The notes: generated by a model from the letters alone, not told the origin. A stretch of DNA of 64,000 bases from Kalaharituber pfeilii (GCA_015179045.1 WHUZ01000061.1:248001-312000), one strand, 5' to 3'. Positions 40,135 through 51,426 are shown, counted from the stretch's first letter. Numbers and translations: made by a program.

Positions 40135-40809
40135 CTTTTTTTTTTTTTTCTTTATCATTATGGTGCCGGAAGTTAATAATCAACATGAAATTTGCGACAC
40201 AACCAACGCAACGCAAAACCTATCAGCAACCACAACCTGATATTAACTAAGGTAGAAATATCAAAAATCTATACTATTTGAGACGCTCTATCATTCTATG
40301 ATATTTTTTCATGGCAAAATCTTTATTCCTTGTAAAACTGAAAAGGTTCAAAGTTTTTTTACTTTCTTAGGAAATGTAGCAAATGTTACATGCCAAACCC
40401 CATACAAATGGATTAGTCATCAAGAGGGTTCCCCCCTCTCGCACCGGCCGGTGACTCTTATATACATGATTTTTGAAGGCCTCTGTACCATATTGATGAC
40501 CATCCTTATATGCCTGCATAATACGAAGACACTTATTATAATAGAGATGTCTGAAAGGGAAAAAAGAGCTTTCGGTATAGTTTCTCATAGACCTGCAATA
40601 GACTCTGGAAAAACCTTCTATGAGTGGTGCGAGCGTGGGAGCTGTAGACGTACAGCGAGCGTGTAATGCGACCGTGTAAAGGTGACCGTGGCTTAAGGGT
40701 TCACCGATTGCAAGCTGCAAAACGACACATATGGTGCTGCTTACTAATGCTGGCCGGGAATGTTACAATATGTTGATTATTAACTTCCGGCACCATACTC
40801 GCATGCCGC
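40135..40809 (-). mobile_element. LINE A micro-insertion split by a TA element
   Basis: T run and TTTATCATTA to the left, CTCGCATGCCGC to the right of the insert 40161-40795. The pair is flanked by AGTGTTTCTCT (40124-40134 and 40810-40820). Without the insert it is about 40 bp. Confidence 0.85.
40161..40795. mobile_element. TA-flanked inverted-repeat element (635 bp)
   Basis: TA at 40159-40160 and 40796-40797; inverted ends TGGTGCCGGAAGTTAATAAT and ATTATTAACTTCCGGCACCA. The minus strand carries a coding-like fragment, CLRIMQAYKDGHQYGTEAFK, that resembles one at 51427-51678. No transposase is recognised. Confidence 0.82.
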
Positions 40810-41181
40810 AGTGTTTCTCTTGACAGCTCGCTAAAATGCTTAGCCAGCGCAGGGTTTCATAAACTGTAAATACCTAACATGGTAATAAATTAGAGACTCG
40901 GAGCTCATTCCGACCTGCCAACAACTTCTATAAATATCAAAAGTGGTTCAATTACATAGACCTATATCAAGTCTTTTATGTTTAATATCTCTCAAGGTCT
41001 TTAGAAGGTAAGTTGCATATTAAAAGAGTGTATATTACGCCTCTCTATTCTCTCTATCCTCTTGAAATTCTTTTCTCTTTACTACTACCCAATATCAAGA
41101 CTTCGAGACTCATACTATGCTTCGAGACCCTTAATCCTCATACTACACTTCAAGATTCTTGTTCCTTATACTACATTAGCA

Positions 41182-41899
41182 CTACAAGGGATAGCGAGTG
41201 GAGACCTAACGCCAGAGGGGTCGGCGGAGTTTGTAAGGAGGCGGTGGGAAGAGAGGGTAGCCCGAAGGGAATATGACGTTGCGGTGTTGTGGGTGAAATC
41301 GCACAGAGGAGTCAGGGGCAACGCCATGGCGGACATGGCGGCGAAGGTTGCCACAGCAGTGCAATACCAGGATGAGACAGTGACAGAGGCGGGGATCAGA
41401 CAGCAGGTCAAAGAGTGGAGAGCCGAGGAGAGAAAGAGATTGAAGTTGTCGTACAGACCACTGGAGTATCTAGGGAGCAGGAGAAGGGTATCCACTCTCG
41501 CGGGAATCTTGGGAAACAAGGGACTACGACAGTGGAGACACAAGATAGGGAAAGAGACTTCTCCCGAGTGCAGGTGGTGCGGAAGAGACTATGAAAATTT
41601 TGCGCACATCATGGGGGGGTGCGAGGTGTGGAAGAAGAGACTACCGAGAGGAGAGGAGGGACTAAGGGGGCCGATAAGGGATGAGGGGGTTAGGGGGGGA
41701 GAAATGACGCTGGCGGAGGTGATGGACTGGGCGGCAGAGTAGACGGAGTGGTGCAGGACACGCTCGATGTTGCGACGTTGTTTTTTACTTTTTCTGTGAT
41801 GTTATACTCTGTTTATTCGTTGTTATGTATTTAAATCCTCGCCATAGCCTACAAGGCGGCATGCGAGTAATGACATAAAAAAAAAAAAAAAAAAAAAAT
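41182..41899 (+). mobile_element. LINE A, 5'-truncated (718 bp)
   Basis: Flanked by TACTACATTAGCA (41169-41181 and 41900-41912). It encodes the C-terminal part of ORF2 without a stop to 41742: RNase H end VLWVKSHRGVRGNAMADMAA (the usual GNE is GNA here), AEERKRLKLSYRPLEYLG and a zinc knuckle CRWCGRDYENFAHIMGGC (C-x2-C-x8-H-x4-C), ending MTLAEVMDWAAE. A 110-bp 3' UTR, hairpin CCTCGCCATAGCCTACAAGG and poly(A) follow. It is the best reference here for the LINE A 3' end. Confidence 0.9.
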
Positions 41900-42112
41900 A
41901 CTACATTAGCAATTTATTAATATGACAATGAATTCTATATCAATTTATAATGCCTTTCTTGCCAGCCTAGCTGGCCGATATTTTTCAGTTAAAGATCAGC
42001 ATACTGTTTTGAACTCTCATCATCATAGTTACCTGTATGAAAGATGTATAATTTTGCGGCGAAAAATATGAGATAATGAGCACGAAATTTTATATGTATG
42101 CATTGTTTCAAG

Positions 42113-42833
42113 CAATGAATCTGACAGGCCGTGATCTGCATTGGACTGAAACCGCCTGGACCGGCCTGATCCACATGAATCAGGCCAACCAGGCCACTCC
42201 AGGCCAATCAGGCCGGTTCAGGCCAATCAGGCCGGTTCAGGCCAATCAGGCCGGTTCAGGCCAATCAGGCCGGTTCAGGCCAATCAGGCCGGTTCAGGCC
42301 AATCAGGCCGGTTCAGGCCAATCAGGCCGGTTCAGGCCAATCAGGCCGGTTCAGGCCAATCAGGCCGGTTATTGTTTGAGTATTTAGATGAGTAGAATCT
42401 CCCGTATGTCTAGAATTTTAAACAGCAGCGGCCTACGACTTTTGTCAAGTATGTATCACACTTTGTATTCAAGTATATATACTAAGAAATAATTTAGAAA
42501 TGATGGACCTTCCAGATAATACAACAGACTGGACCCAATTCTTCGATGATGATACCTGATGCGCAACTGTCAATTACTGATAGTGGAAATATCCAGGATT
42601 ATTAAAATCTAATTCACCTGGGTTAAATTCCAAAATCGCTTGAATTTACGTAAATGGCCTGGTCGGCCTGGACTGGCCTGAATGGCCTGATTGTTTCAGG
42701 CCGCCTGGGCCGGTCCAGGCGGCCCTCACGGCCTGGCCTGATTGTTCAGGCCAGGCCAGGCCCAGAATTTCACGGTCCAGGCCAGTCCAGGCCTCCGGTT
42801 GGCCTGGCCTGGCCTGGCCTGTTGGATTCATTG
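42113..42833. mobile_element. Nested hAT-like non-autonomous element (721 bp)
   Basis: Inverted ends CAATGAATCTGACAGGCC and its near complement, flanked by the 8-bp duplication GTTTCAAG (42105-42112 and 42834-42841). GGCC-rich subterminal repeats at both ends; no transposase. Confidence 0.8.
42200..42369 (+). repeat. 19-bp tandem repeat, GGCC-rich
   Basis: About nine near-perfect units of AGGCCAATCAGGCCGGTTC within the subterminal region of the nested element. No unique spacers, so not a CRISPR array. Confidence 0.9.
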
Positions 42834-43484
42834 GTTTCAAGACTTGGCAAGTCAAAAGCTGTGCAACAACTACATCCATGTTACTTCACTATTTTCGGAA
42901 GTCACATGCATCAGTTCCACTTTCGCGTCAGCTAGTAATGCCACAGAATTGTAGTGACGAATACCATTTGAGATGATGGTTCCAACAAAGCGACTAAACC
43001 AGAGGGCTTTTCTGAAACACGTATTGTGAACTCCTTTGCCGCTTTCTTATCTCAACAAATTCACCAATCAAACTAGTAGAAAAGGCATCATTTCTAGAGC
43101 TCCTCCAATATTGCAACCCTAAAGTTTAGAAAAGGCGAAGTTCGCAACAAGCGCCGAAACGGAATAGAAGGTGGGACTATGAGCGCTATTATGTACTTAA
43201 AGACTAAAGTCCTGGCTCAATGTTGATGATCTGAAGGAAGCAATGGAGGAACTTGCAGCAGGAGTAAATGTAGAAGAAAAACTGAATTTAGTGGATAGCG
43301 GCGAGGAGGATAAAGCTGTAGAATAGTTTAGATTAGTTATCAATATCATGTAATCAAGCTCGAGCTCACCTTCTATTTGACGAGCTCGGCTCGAGCCGAG
43401 CTCACTTACCCACGAGCTGGCTCGAGCTCACCCTCCAGCTCGGCTCGAGCTAGCTCGTGCCGCTCACTAGTACCTACCTTGCCC

Positions 43485-44400
43485 AGTGGTCATCCAACAA
43501 GGGCTGGAAGGTTGCCACCTGAGCCCAGTCTCCACCTCACATTTTCTTCCTTCCAGTTTACATGTGCATGCATTGCTAATCTGAGTTATCAATAGAACAC
43601 GGTGTGAGGCTAAGCGGATTTCCTTTCCATCATTAAGGAATTTGGATATCTGCTACGGCAATACGAAGGGCCAGATGATCATCTTAATGAAGGGGCCAGA
43701 GCTAGGGTTACCACTGTGGTAAGTTCAAGGCCGAGACATGCAGCCTCATATACTTTCTCTCGTCAGATCACCAGTCCGGTTACATACTACTTTCATCACT
43801 TCTCTTTTCAGTATATTGTTCCCTTTATATTTACCATCTTCATAGTTGCAGTTTATACATTTTATAATGTTACGAGCACATCCTGACATTCGTATTCCAT
43901 GGTGCAGAAAAACGCACTGACGCACGGAATACTGTCCTTCGTGTCACCTCCTAGACCTTCAACCAGATCCTCAGTTGGTTTGACAGCCTGATCCGCAATA
44001 CTCCAGATGTGCTCATCAATGAACGCCTTTCAACATCCGGACGGATTAAGAATCAATTCCGGACCTGCCGGCTTATGCACTATAGTGAAATTATCGAATT
44101 TAAACCTGCCCTCCGCACACACAGCCAAACACAGAAAAAACGCTGTTGCCGAACTAGTAGCAGAGGTGGATGCCTATTCCTTGAGCAATGAGAGGAACAA
44201 TCGCGACAGTCCAATCTACGCCATCCTGAGTGATGGTATAAATTTACACTTATCCCCCCCCTCTGCCACCCGAGTGTAAATGCATCTAGCGCAGAACTGT
44301 CGCTCCTTACTATTGCAAGGGGCTGTCATATGTCCCTTCCTCAGACTGCGGCTGTACTTGCGACTCAGCCACCTGCGATAACTTAGTTTCACTTACTGAA
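43485..44400 (+). pseudogene. Decayed paralogue of the 38-kb gene
   Basis: Aligns with 38415-39415. It shares CCAACAAGGGCTGGAAGGTT, the exon FLSIIKEFGYLLRQYEGPDD-like block and the second exon TFNQILSWFDSLIRNTPDVL, then FRTCRL and ACSLSN-like YSLSNERNN and PIYAILSDG. About 110 bp are missing after GTGTGAGGCTAAG, a frameshift follows IIEFKPALRT, and the copy breaks off near 44385. It begins just beyond the right target duplication of hAT copy 2. Confidence 0.78.
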
Positions 44401-44590
44401 GTATTATTCAGAAACAAACTCATCGTCCTGTCGAGCTTCTGAGATGGCCATGGGTAGAGAAGAGACATTAGAGGAGACCGCAGTTTCTGTTTCACGTTGA
44501 CGATTTTCTTCCTTGATATTATTTTCTCTGTATTTAGTCTCGTCATAGCCCACGAGGGGGTAAACGACTCCTGATAATAAAAAAACATCT
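44400..44590 (+). mobile_element. Degenerate LINE A 3' end
   Basis: Ends CTCGTCATAGCCCACGAGGG, then ACTCCTGATAATAAAAAAA, a mutated hairpin and tail. The left boundary and target duplication are not clear. Confidence 0.55.
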
Positions 44591-47428
44591 TGCTCTTACA
44601 CCTTCGTCCCGATTGTAACATTCTGTTTTTCAAAAGTGAACCGTATTCAGCCTCATCTAGCTACTTTAAGTGCTTGCTACGAGTTGCCCTTGGCAACTAT
44701 TCCCAATACATGCCGCATCAGTCAAGAAAATTCTGGGCGGCCAATTTCTTATTTATAAAATTCTTTCAATCTGAGATCGAAATAAGTGTCAGCTTGCCCT
44801 AAAGAACAAGTTATGGTTTTGGAATTAGAATCGGAATTCTGTTGGCGGAGGAATTAACCTCTGAATTGTGGCTATGTGCTGACAGGTTTCTGACTCACGT
44901 CTCCTAATGGTCCATGCCTAATCCACCTTGGCGGGATTCGCAGCGAGGAAGACCACTATAGGGAAATTGATCCCGAAGGCTGACCAAGGGCTATGAATTA
45001 CCACCACAACATAGAAAAAGGAAAGGGATACATTTGGTGAGTGGGACTATTTCGCTCCATGCAATGTAAGCGTATGACCACGTTATCTAGACACCTAGTC
45101 TCGTGCCCAGACTACTAGAGACCAATGATTACAGGGCCTGATAAGATTCTATATATATGTGAGTAGCATACTAACTTTGCCGAACCGCTAGGCACAACGT
45201 GTGTGACAATTCAATGTTTGTGCACCTAATCCTAGTAATACTTCGTTTTAGCACTGATTATGTTCATCAACTGAAGTGATTCCTTCTCAATTCTCCGCAA
45301 CTTTGTTCAACTTACATTCATTGCAGCGCATTATTTGCCCGGTCAGAAAACGTCACTCGCAATGCCCTCCCCTGGAACCTCCATCCCATATACTCCCCAC
45401 CGACCTCTTTATTTTTCTATGTTTTTCAAAGACGTAAATGTATGTACTTGACAATATATTTATTTGATTCATATTACTCTTTCCCGTTATTTTCCACTTT
45501 AATTTAATTTTTTTTTTACGCTGGCGAAAGGGCTTTGTACTTGGACATTACAAAGTATCATATTTATGAGGCTTAGTAGTTTCTCGCCTTCGTGTATGGC
45601 AATATTTCTTCTATGTTTTTTCCCCTATTTAGTTATTGTCGTATACTAGAGAGAAAAATGCAGTAATTGGACAAGGGGATAAATGCATATTATGTGGTAT
45701 GCAAAAGTCCGGAAAATCCGGTCATCACAATACAAAATTTTATCTGGTATTTTCATGTTATGAACCAGTTTTTTTTGCGGAAAAAAATCTGGTTGGATTT
45801 TTGCGGCAACTGCATATATAGGATGCATCTTTTGAGCCTTGATGCAGTATTTAGGACCTGGCATGCATAAATTCTGGTGGATTTTTGGACCCAAAACCGG
45901 TTTCCGATTTGACAAAAAATCCGATTCTCACAAGAGGTACTCAGACTGCAGACCGGATAAACTGGTTTGTCCGCTGGATTCTATTTTATATAGGGAGAGT
46001 CTAATCTGAATATCGCTAATGAAATTAGGACAGCTGACGTACCAGTACCAGTGGACTTTCTTCACAGCCAAGCATGCGAGAATATGCTGGATCTACCAAG
46101 TACTGTAGAGCCTACTGTAGTTATGTTACACCTGCATTGAGGGAATGAAACGTGCTTACTGAATGAAAAGGAATTTTATGGTAGGTGTATAATCTGTGAT
46201 AAAAGTGGGTGTGACAAGAGACGGTTTGGCAAGAGCTCATCGACCCTTTATTTTTCGTCCCTAGCGCTTTCTCTTCCTAACTCAGCAAGGGAAGTAACCT
46301 GCACATCCTTTCGCTTCATGGTTATTCCGATTGAGCCTCAGCAAAAAGCCTTCCTAATAGGGATAATTGAGACATTAAACATCAAGTATTCAAACCATAA
46401 GCTTGTCCCGCTATTAAGGTTATTATATTCCGGTATGAAGATTCGAACATATTCCCTGCCATCCCTACCTGCTTTGATATCATATAGTGGTGTATAATCT
46501 ACATACCAGGTACGGATGGGTTCCGAATCGGGGGTGAGGGCCTAAGACGCGCATGGATATGGATGAAGGTGAGGATCATGAGATGGGGCAGTGCCAGCGC
46601 ACTGCAACGATGGTACCCGTTTAGCCGGGTACACGGGGCCGGGGATTTATTACCAACTTGCCTTCCGATAACTAATTAGGCAACCCAAAACTGCAACGCG
46701 TACGGTTGTGAAAGGTTGAACATACGGTGCGATTGAAAATTGCCCTCCCGGCTTTATCCGGCATACGCAGCTCTTGACCATTCTCGGTACAGCTGAACCT
46801 AGGTGCGTTACATTATGTAACCCATGCACAACGGGCAGCCTTGGGGATGCCGTCCAGGATCCAGATCGCACTTCAGCTATGATACGCAGGAGTGGAGCTG
46901 CACCAACCCCGCATCCAATCTCAATCGATACGTAATAGAGCCCCTTCGCATTCGCGAAATGCGGAACGCGAAGTACAGTTTTACCTAGCTATACCGGACG
47001 ACCCTTGACAAAAAAAATTAGCTATACCGGTTACCTAGTTAAACTGGACCTGATAATAAAACTGTAGACTTTTAAATTCAAGTTATATATAAACTAATTA
47101 GCTGAACCAGATGAAGGCCTCAATCATGAGACTTCTTTTGTACTTTCTGTGTTTTATAATAGAATTATTGAAGTATTCTCAATATCCTGAATTCAATATT
47201 TGAAGTTCTGCTGGAATACTCCCGCTGGAATACTCCTGCTGGAATACCAAGTGCCCAGGCATATTGCACCTGCAAATTGGCTTACTAAGCTTTCTACCCC
47301 CTGGCGTGCATCAAAATTTGTTATACCGGACGCTAAGTTAAACCGGACAGGAAGTGTTCGCCCGGCACGGATATAGCATGGTGTAACGGTAGCATGCGCG
47401 GCAAAACGTCCGTCCGGGTTAGGAATTA
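44591..47428. other. Sparse region, no gene recognised
   Basis: Only short frames without family resemblance. The complement of TAGTCTGGGCACGAG is at 45100-45114. ACCGGACG/ACCGGACA-type short repeats occur near 46985-47050 and 47325-47350. Confidence 0.5.
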
Positions 47429-47949
47429 TCTCTTGGGCGGGCAAAACTTCGCTAAATTCGATGCACTAGTTTCACTGTGTGGCGTCCAGCCAAGAGGGTC
47501 TGTGTGCTATCAAATTCCTGACCTCAAGCAATGGCCAGTACATATATCTTAGGCACGGGAACAGCGCATATCTATTCAATGTCTTTATATCTACTAGAAC
47601 GTTCTCGAAGTTATTTATTACAGTACTTGAAAGGAAGGTCAAAGCACTTGTAGCGAGATATTAAATACTATTATGAATTTGTGCAATATGTCGTGTACCG
47701 ATTTGTCAGAACCAGTATTGTTTTTACTATTTCCACAGAATGACAACAGCATAACTATTAGATCATGTAGTTAGTCCTAGCAGTCAATATAATATGGGCT
47801 TATACAGTCTCATCAGCCTCGTAGTAGGCGAGTGCAATCCTACAAGTAAATGTGTCGTTGCAAATTTGATATGATTGATTGGCATGACAAGGACGAAAAG
47901 TAGTGAAACTAGTGCATCGAATTTAGCGAAGTTTTGCCCGCCCAAGAGA
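47429..47949. mobile_element. TA-flanked MITE (521 bp)
   Basis: TA at 47427-47428 and 47950-47951. Inverted ends of about 48 bp: TCTCTTGGGCGGGCAAAACT then TCGCTAAATTCGATGCACTA at the left, mirrored at the right. No coding capacity. Confidence 0.85.
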
Positions 47950-47951
47950 TA

Positions 47952-48376
47952 AGTGACAGCGGGTCGTCCGTGCCCGTTGCAGAAGCCTTACGGGCAGAGA
48001 GCATCCTTACTGGAGGTTTTATAATGAGGTGCATTGGTCGTCGAGTCGGCTTTCTTCGATTTTACCATGCAAGGCACAGCGTTCTTCTTGGTTTCGTGCG
48101 ACGCCTCCGGTGAGTAAAGTACTTGTAGGAAGTAGAGGACGTACGTCTTCCTAGAGGCAGTGCTAGCACTGTTGCCTGATGGCTCGGAACCGGACGAACG
48201 AAGTGAACCGTTAGGAAAGAGCCTGAGGCGGCCCTCAATAACCTGGACGTTACACACGAACAAAAGCTAGCGTGCCGATATCGTGCATGCTCTCATCATT
48301 AAACGTTCGTAGACATTTTGACAGAGCACAACATTGCGCAGGATTGCATCTCCTGGGTCAGCGCGACCTATGACTG
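47952..48376. other. Intergenic, no gene recognised
   Basis: A minus-strand open frame (48263-47988) has no recognisable features. Confidence 0.4.
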
Positions 48377-48436
48377 CGCGCTCTGCCATAGTAAATAGCG
48401 GTAAGCAGGGTTACGTGATATTAAAAAAAACAAAAA
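48377..48436 (+). mobile_element. Degenerate LINE B micro-insertion
   Basis: CTCTGCCATAGTAAATAGCG, then GTAAGCAGGGTTACGTGATA and A-rich tail. Flanks ACCTATGACTG and ACGTACGACTG are a plausible diverged duplication. Confidence 0.6.
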
Positions 48437-48467
48437 AAATTACGTACGACTGGGCTAGGCCGACCTC

Positions 48468-48583
48468 GCAGGCATCATGTACTTAAATTTAGTTAGTCCT
48501 TTTCCTTTAATAAACCCTCGCCATAGCCCGTAAGGCGGCACGCGAGTATTGATTAAAAAAAAAATAAAAAAAAAAAACAAAAA
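48468..48583 (+). mobile_element. LINE A micro-insertion (116 bp)
   Basis: 3' UTR piece, hairpin CCTCGCCATAGCCCGTAAGG and poly(A), flanked by TAGGCCGACCTC (48456-48467 and 48584-48595). Confidence 0.9.
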
Positions 48584-48887
48584 TAGGCCGACCTCCATCA
48601 GTGTTTTGGGAACAATGAGTCACGCATGCCTACAACTGATGATGGTCCATAGAGCCCGGGCGGTGGTCACTTCGAACACATGTCGCACTTGCCCGGTGAT
48701 GCAGCTTCAATTCGCGATAATGCGGAAGTTTCGCCGTGCAAGATGCCTATTTAAGTCTCCAATCTCCCCCAACGAATGAAGGACGCAGCGTTGCCAGCCC
48801 AGGTCCTAACCTCGTGAGCCCCGATCAAGAAAGTCACAACATAGGAACTAGTTTAACGTCAAGGCGATATTGGTGATTTGTGTCAAA

Positions 48888-50768
48888 ATGAGGTCATTCT
48901 CTGCCCTCACGGTTATGCAATTGCAGGCCCTCTTCAATCTCTTCCTCTTACCTCTTTCCGTCTCCTCTCTTCCAGTGTCCAATAGCACCACTCCTCCTGG
49001 TCCCGGTGAAGGTTGGGACTTCAACTTCGACTCTATCACACCAACCCCTAACCTCACGTACCATCGCTGCTATGACAGGTTCGAATGTGCCCGCCTCCTT
49101 GTCCCACTCGACTACACTTCCCCCTCCGACGACCGCACAGCCTCCATTGCCATCATCAAGTACCCCTCAGACCCAAATCGATACCCTGAATATTCTGCCA
49201 GCTGGGGCGGCCCAGTTCTCCTAAATCCTGGTGGCCCAGGCGGTTCCGGTGTAGACTTTGTTTTGCAGGCCGGCGAGGCTATAGGAGAGGTCCTTGGCCG
49301 GCAGTACTCCATCATCAGCTTCGACCCACGAGGAGTCAACAATACTCGGCCATTGGTGTCCTGCTTTAACAACCCTCTGGAGCGCAAGGCATGGGCAATC
49401 AAGGGCGCAGGAAAGACTCTCGGCAGTGGTGGAGGTGAGGAATTTGGCGAGGCATATATCAGGGCGAAGATATATGGCAAGATTTGCAATGAAGGGGAGA
49501 ATGGCGAGATGGGGAGGTTCTTGGGGACTGCGAGCGTGGCGAGGGACATGCTGTCCATCAACGATGCAACGTGGGATCGCGTGCCTGAAAATAGTGGCAT
49601 TCGGAAGAAGGGATTACAGTACTGGGGATTCAGCTATGGGACACTTCTCGGCATGACATTTGGGAAGATGTTTCCGGACAAGGTGGAACGTATGGTATTG
49701 GACGGAGTACTTGATGCGCTGGATTACTACGATGCAACCTGGCTCCAGAATTTGCTGGATACAGAGGCAGTTCTTGACAGCTTCTACGAGTTTTGCTTTA
49801 AAGCTGGGCCGCTGCTCTGTGACTTCTATACTGGGAACAAGCCGGCTGATATTCAGAAACGGGTTCAGAAAGTCTTGACTGCCCTTCGTGAACAACCCGT
49901 TCGCTTCGTTCCATCAGGCAGTGACAGTCAAATTTACAGCGAGCTGTTTGGCAGTCAAATTTACAGCGAGCTGTTCACATACAGTGACCTGCAACAGACC
50001 ATTTTCGCAAGTCTGTACTCCCCCATTTCGACATTTCCAACCATCGCTAGTGATTACCTCCTGCCTGTGGAAGCCGCCATACAGACCCCGAATCGAACTG
50101 TTGAAATGCCATTCGTTCGCAAGCCCCAACTGACATGCCCAGCCAACGTCGAGGACTGGCGAAACGAACAAATGGAAGTCGAGCTTCGTGCCAGGGAAGC
50201 TCTCCCTGCGATCGTCTGCGCCGACGCCGCCCCACTGACCGACATGACCCTAGCCGATCTCCGCCAACACTACAACAAATTCTTTAAGCAGTCGCCCACG
50301 GCCGCAGGGATCTGGGCACTCAACGGGCTCGTATGCTTCGGGTGGCGCAGCCAAGCGGGCGAGAAGCCCCCTCGGGAGCTCTTCATGCGTGAGTCTGCAG
50401 TCGGCGCCGTGCCAGTGCTGTTTGCGAGCACGACAGCAGACCCCGTTACGCCGCTGCGTAATGCGTACGCAATGTCAAAGCTGTTCAAGGGCTCAAAGGT
50501 CGTAGTACAAGAGGGAGAAGGACATTGCACGTTTACTGTCCCCAGTGACTGTTTTAATGCCATCGTGAGCGAGTATTTCAAGTCAGGTACGGTCCCGGAG
50601 AAGGAGAGTGAGCGGTATTGTGCAAGGCAGTATGTGCCTTGGATAGGGACCATAGCAGGGGACAGGAAGAGGGGAGAGAAGCCTGGAACGGCGGAACTGA
50701 TGAGAAAGGTTGGAGAAGCCTGGAGGAAGAATGTGGGGCCGTTGATGATGGGAACTGGAAGGCATTGA
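48888..50768 (+). CDS. Secreted alpha/beta hydrolase, TAP-like (peptidase S33 type)
   Basis: An intronless frame of 626 residues starting at ATG 48888 (the frame is open a few codons upstream without an ATG). Residues 1-30 are a likely signal peptide with a hydrophobic core (LFNLFLLPLSVSS). The alpha/beta hydrolase part has GPVLLNPGGPGGSG (oxyanion-hole region), IISFDPRGV and the nucleophile elbow WGFSYGTLLG. The C-terminal TAP-like domain supplies the acid (ASTTADPVTP) and the histidine (EGEGHCTF), so the triad is complete. Homologues are bacterial tripeptidyl aminopeptidases and fungal extracellular hydrolases; the substrate is unknown. A 27-bp tandem duplication inserts nine residues (SQIYSELFG / SQIYSELFT) near 49926-49979 without breaking the frame. 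It looks intact, in contrast with its surroundings. Confidence 0.9.
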   Translation: MRSFSALTVMQLQALFNLFLLPLSVSSLPVSNSTTPPGPGEGWDFNFDSITPTPNLTYHRCYDRFECARLLVPLDYTSPSDDRTASIAIIKYPSDPNRYPEYSASWGGPVLLNPGGPGGSGVDFVLQAGEAIGEVLGRQYSIISFDPRGVNNTRPLVSCFNNPLERKAWAIKGAGKTLGSGGGEEFGEAYIRAKIYGKICNEGENGEMGRFLGTASVARDMLSINDATWDRVPENSGIRKKGLQYWGFSYGTLLGMTFGKMFPDKVERMVLDGVLDALDYYDATWLQNLLDTEAVLDSFYEFCFKAGPLLCDFYTGNKPADIQKRVQKVLTALREQPVRFVPSGSDSQIYSELFGSQIYSELFTYSDLQQTIFASLYSPISTFPTIASDYLLPVEAAIQTPNRTVEMPFVRKPQLTCPANVEDWRNEQMEVELRAREALPAIVCADAAPLTDMTLADLRQHYNKFFKQSPTAAGIWALNGLVCFGWRSQAGEKPPRELFMRESAVGAVPVLFASTTADPVTPLRNAYAMSKLFKGSKVVVQEGEGHCTFTVPSDCFNAIVSEYFKSGTVPEKESERYCARQYVPWIGTIAGDRKRGEKPGTAELMRKVGEAWRKNVGPLMMGTGRH

Positions 50769-51426
50769 TGGCCTTGGAGAGTTTATGCCGGCAGGGAGAA
50801 TGTTGTGAACGGGACTTGTGAATGGTTTTCTTTTATATGTTGTTGACTTCTTTTTTCCCGTGATTAATTCTTTAATGCATAATAGAACATAGACGAGGCA
50901 TCATCCGGTGATAGTGTAAATACCAGTGCCGAATTCAAGTTGTGGAAAAATATAGCAAGTGTACAATGAAACTGAGTCGCTATTCAACGTAGTACATATA
51001 TTTTTACTGAAAGAATGCATTGGATGTCATGCTGGTGAACTTGAATGACATGAATGAAAGAAAGAATATTGTTGGCCAGTCGGCTTTTAGTGTGGGCGCC
51101 CTTCTTGGTGCTTCAAACTGCGTTGAGGAATCGCTTTGCATCGCGGAGTTCAAAGTTCAACACAAATATGGAGGCATAAAGTTACCTCAGCCTGCTTCTG
51201 CGCTCTGCGCTCCGCGTTGAGAACAATATTGGAGTAGCTGAGCAATGTATATGGTTGGGGACATCTGTAACCGGAGTGAATTTCGCATCAACTTCAACAC
51301 TCAAATCACAACCAAAATTAATAGTTAAAATTAGTTTTGCATCAAAAAATGATAAATTAGTGAATGAAAAATAATATTTTGAAGCGATATCTATTTATTT
51401 AATTTTTTGTCGTCGTGATTTGAAAA
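50769..51426. other. 3' flank of the hydrolase gene, no gene recognised
   Basis: AT-rich, no coding signal of note. Confidence 0.4.

Larger units (their letters stand above)
40066..43469 (+). mobile_element. hAT-like DNA transposon (copy 2)
   Basis: The same 17-bp ends TAGTGAGCGGCACGAGC as copy 1, flanked by the 8-bp duplication GTACCTAC (40058-40065 and 43470-43477). Non-inserted parts (40821-41168, 41913-42104, 42842-43469) align with copy 1 in reverse, including BED-finger remnants and the acidic transposase tail near 43220-43325. It contains a LINE A micro-insertion with a nested TA element, a truncated LINE A and a nested hAT-like element. No intact transposase. Confidence 0.88.

Noticed and set aside
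42200..42369. CRISPR-like array of 19-bp direct repeats
   Set aside because: Units abut without unique spacers and lie in a eukaryotic transposon, so it is a simple tandem repeat.
47988..48263. 91-residue minus-strand open frame
   Set aside because: No recognisable domain, signal or homology-like pattern; likely chance.
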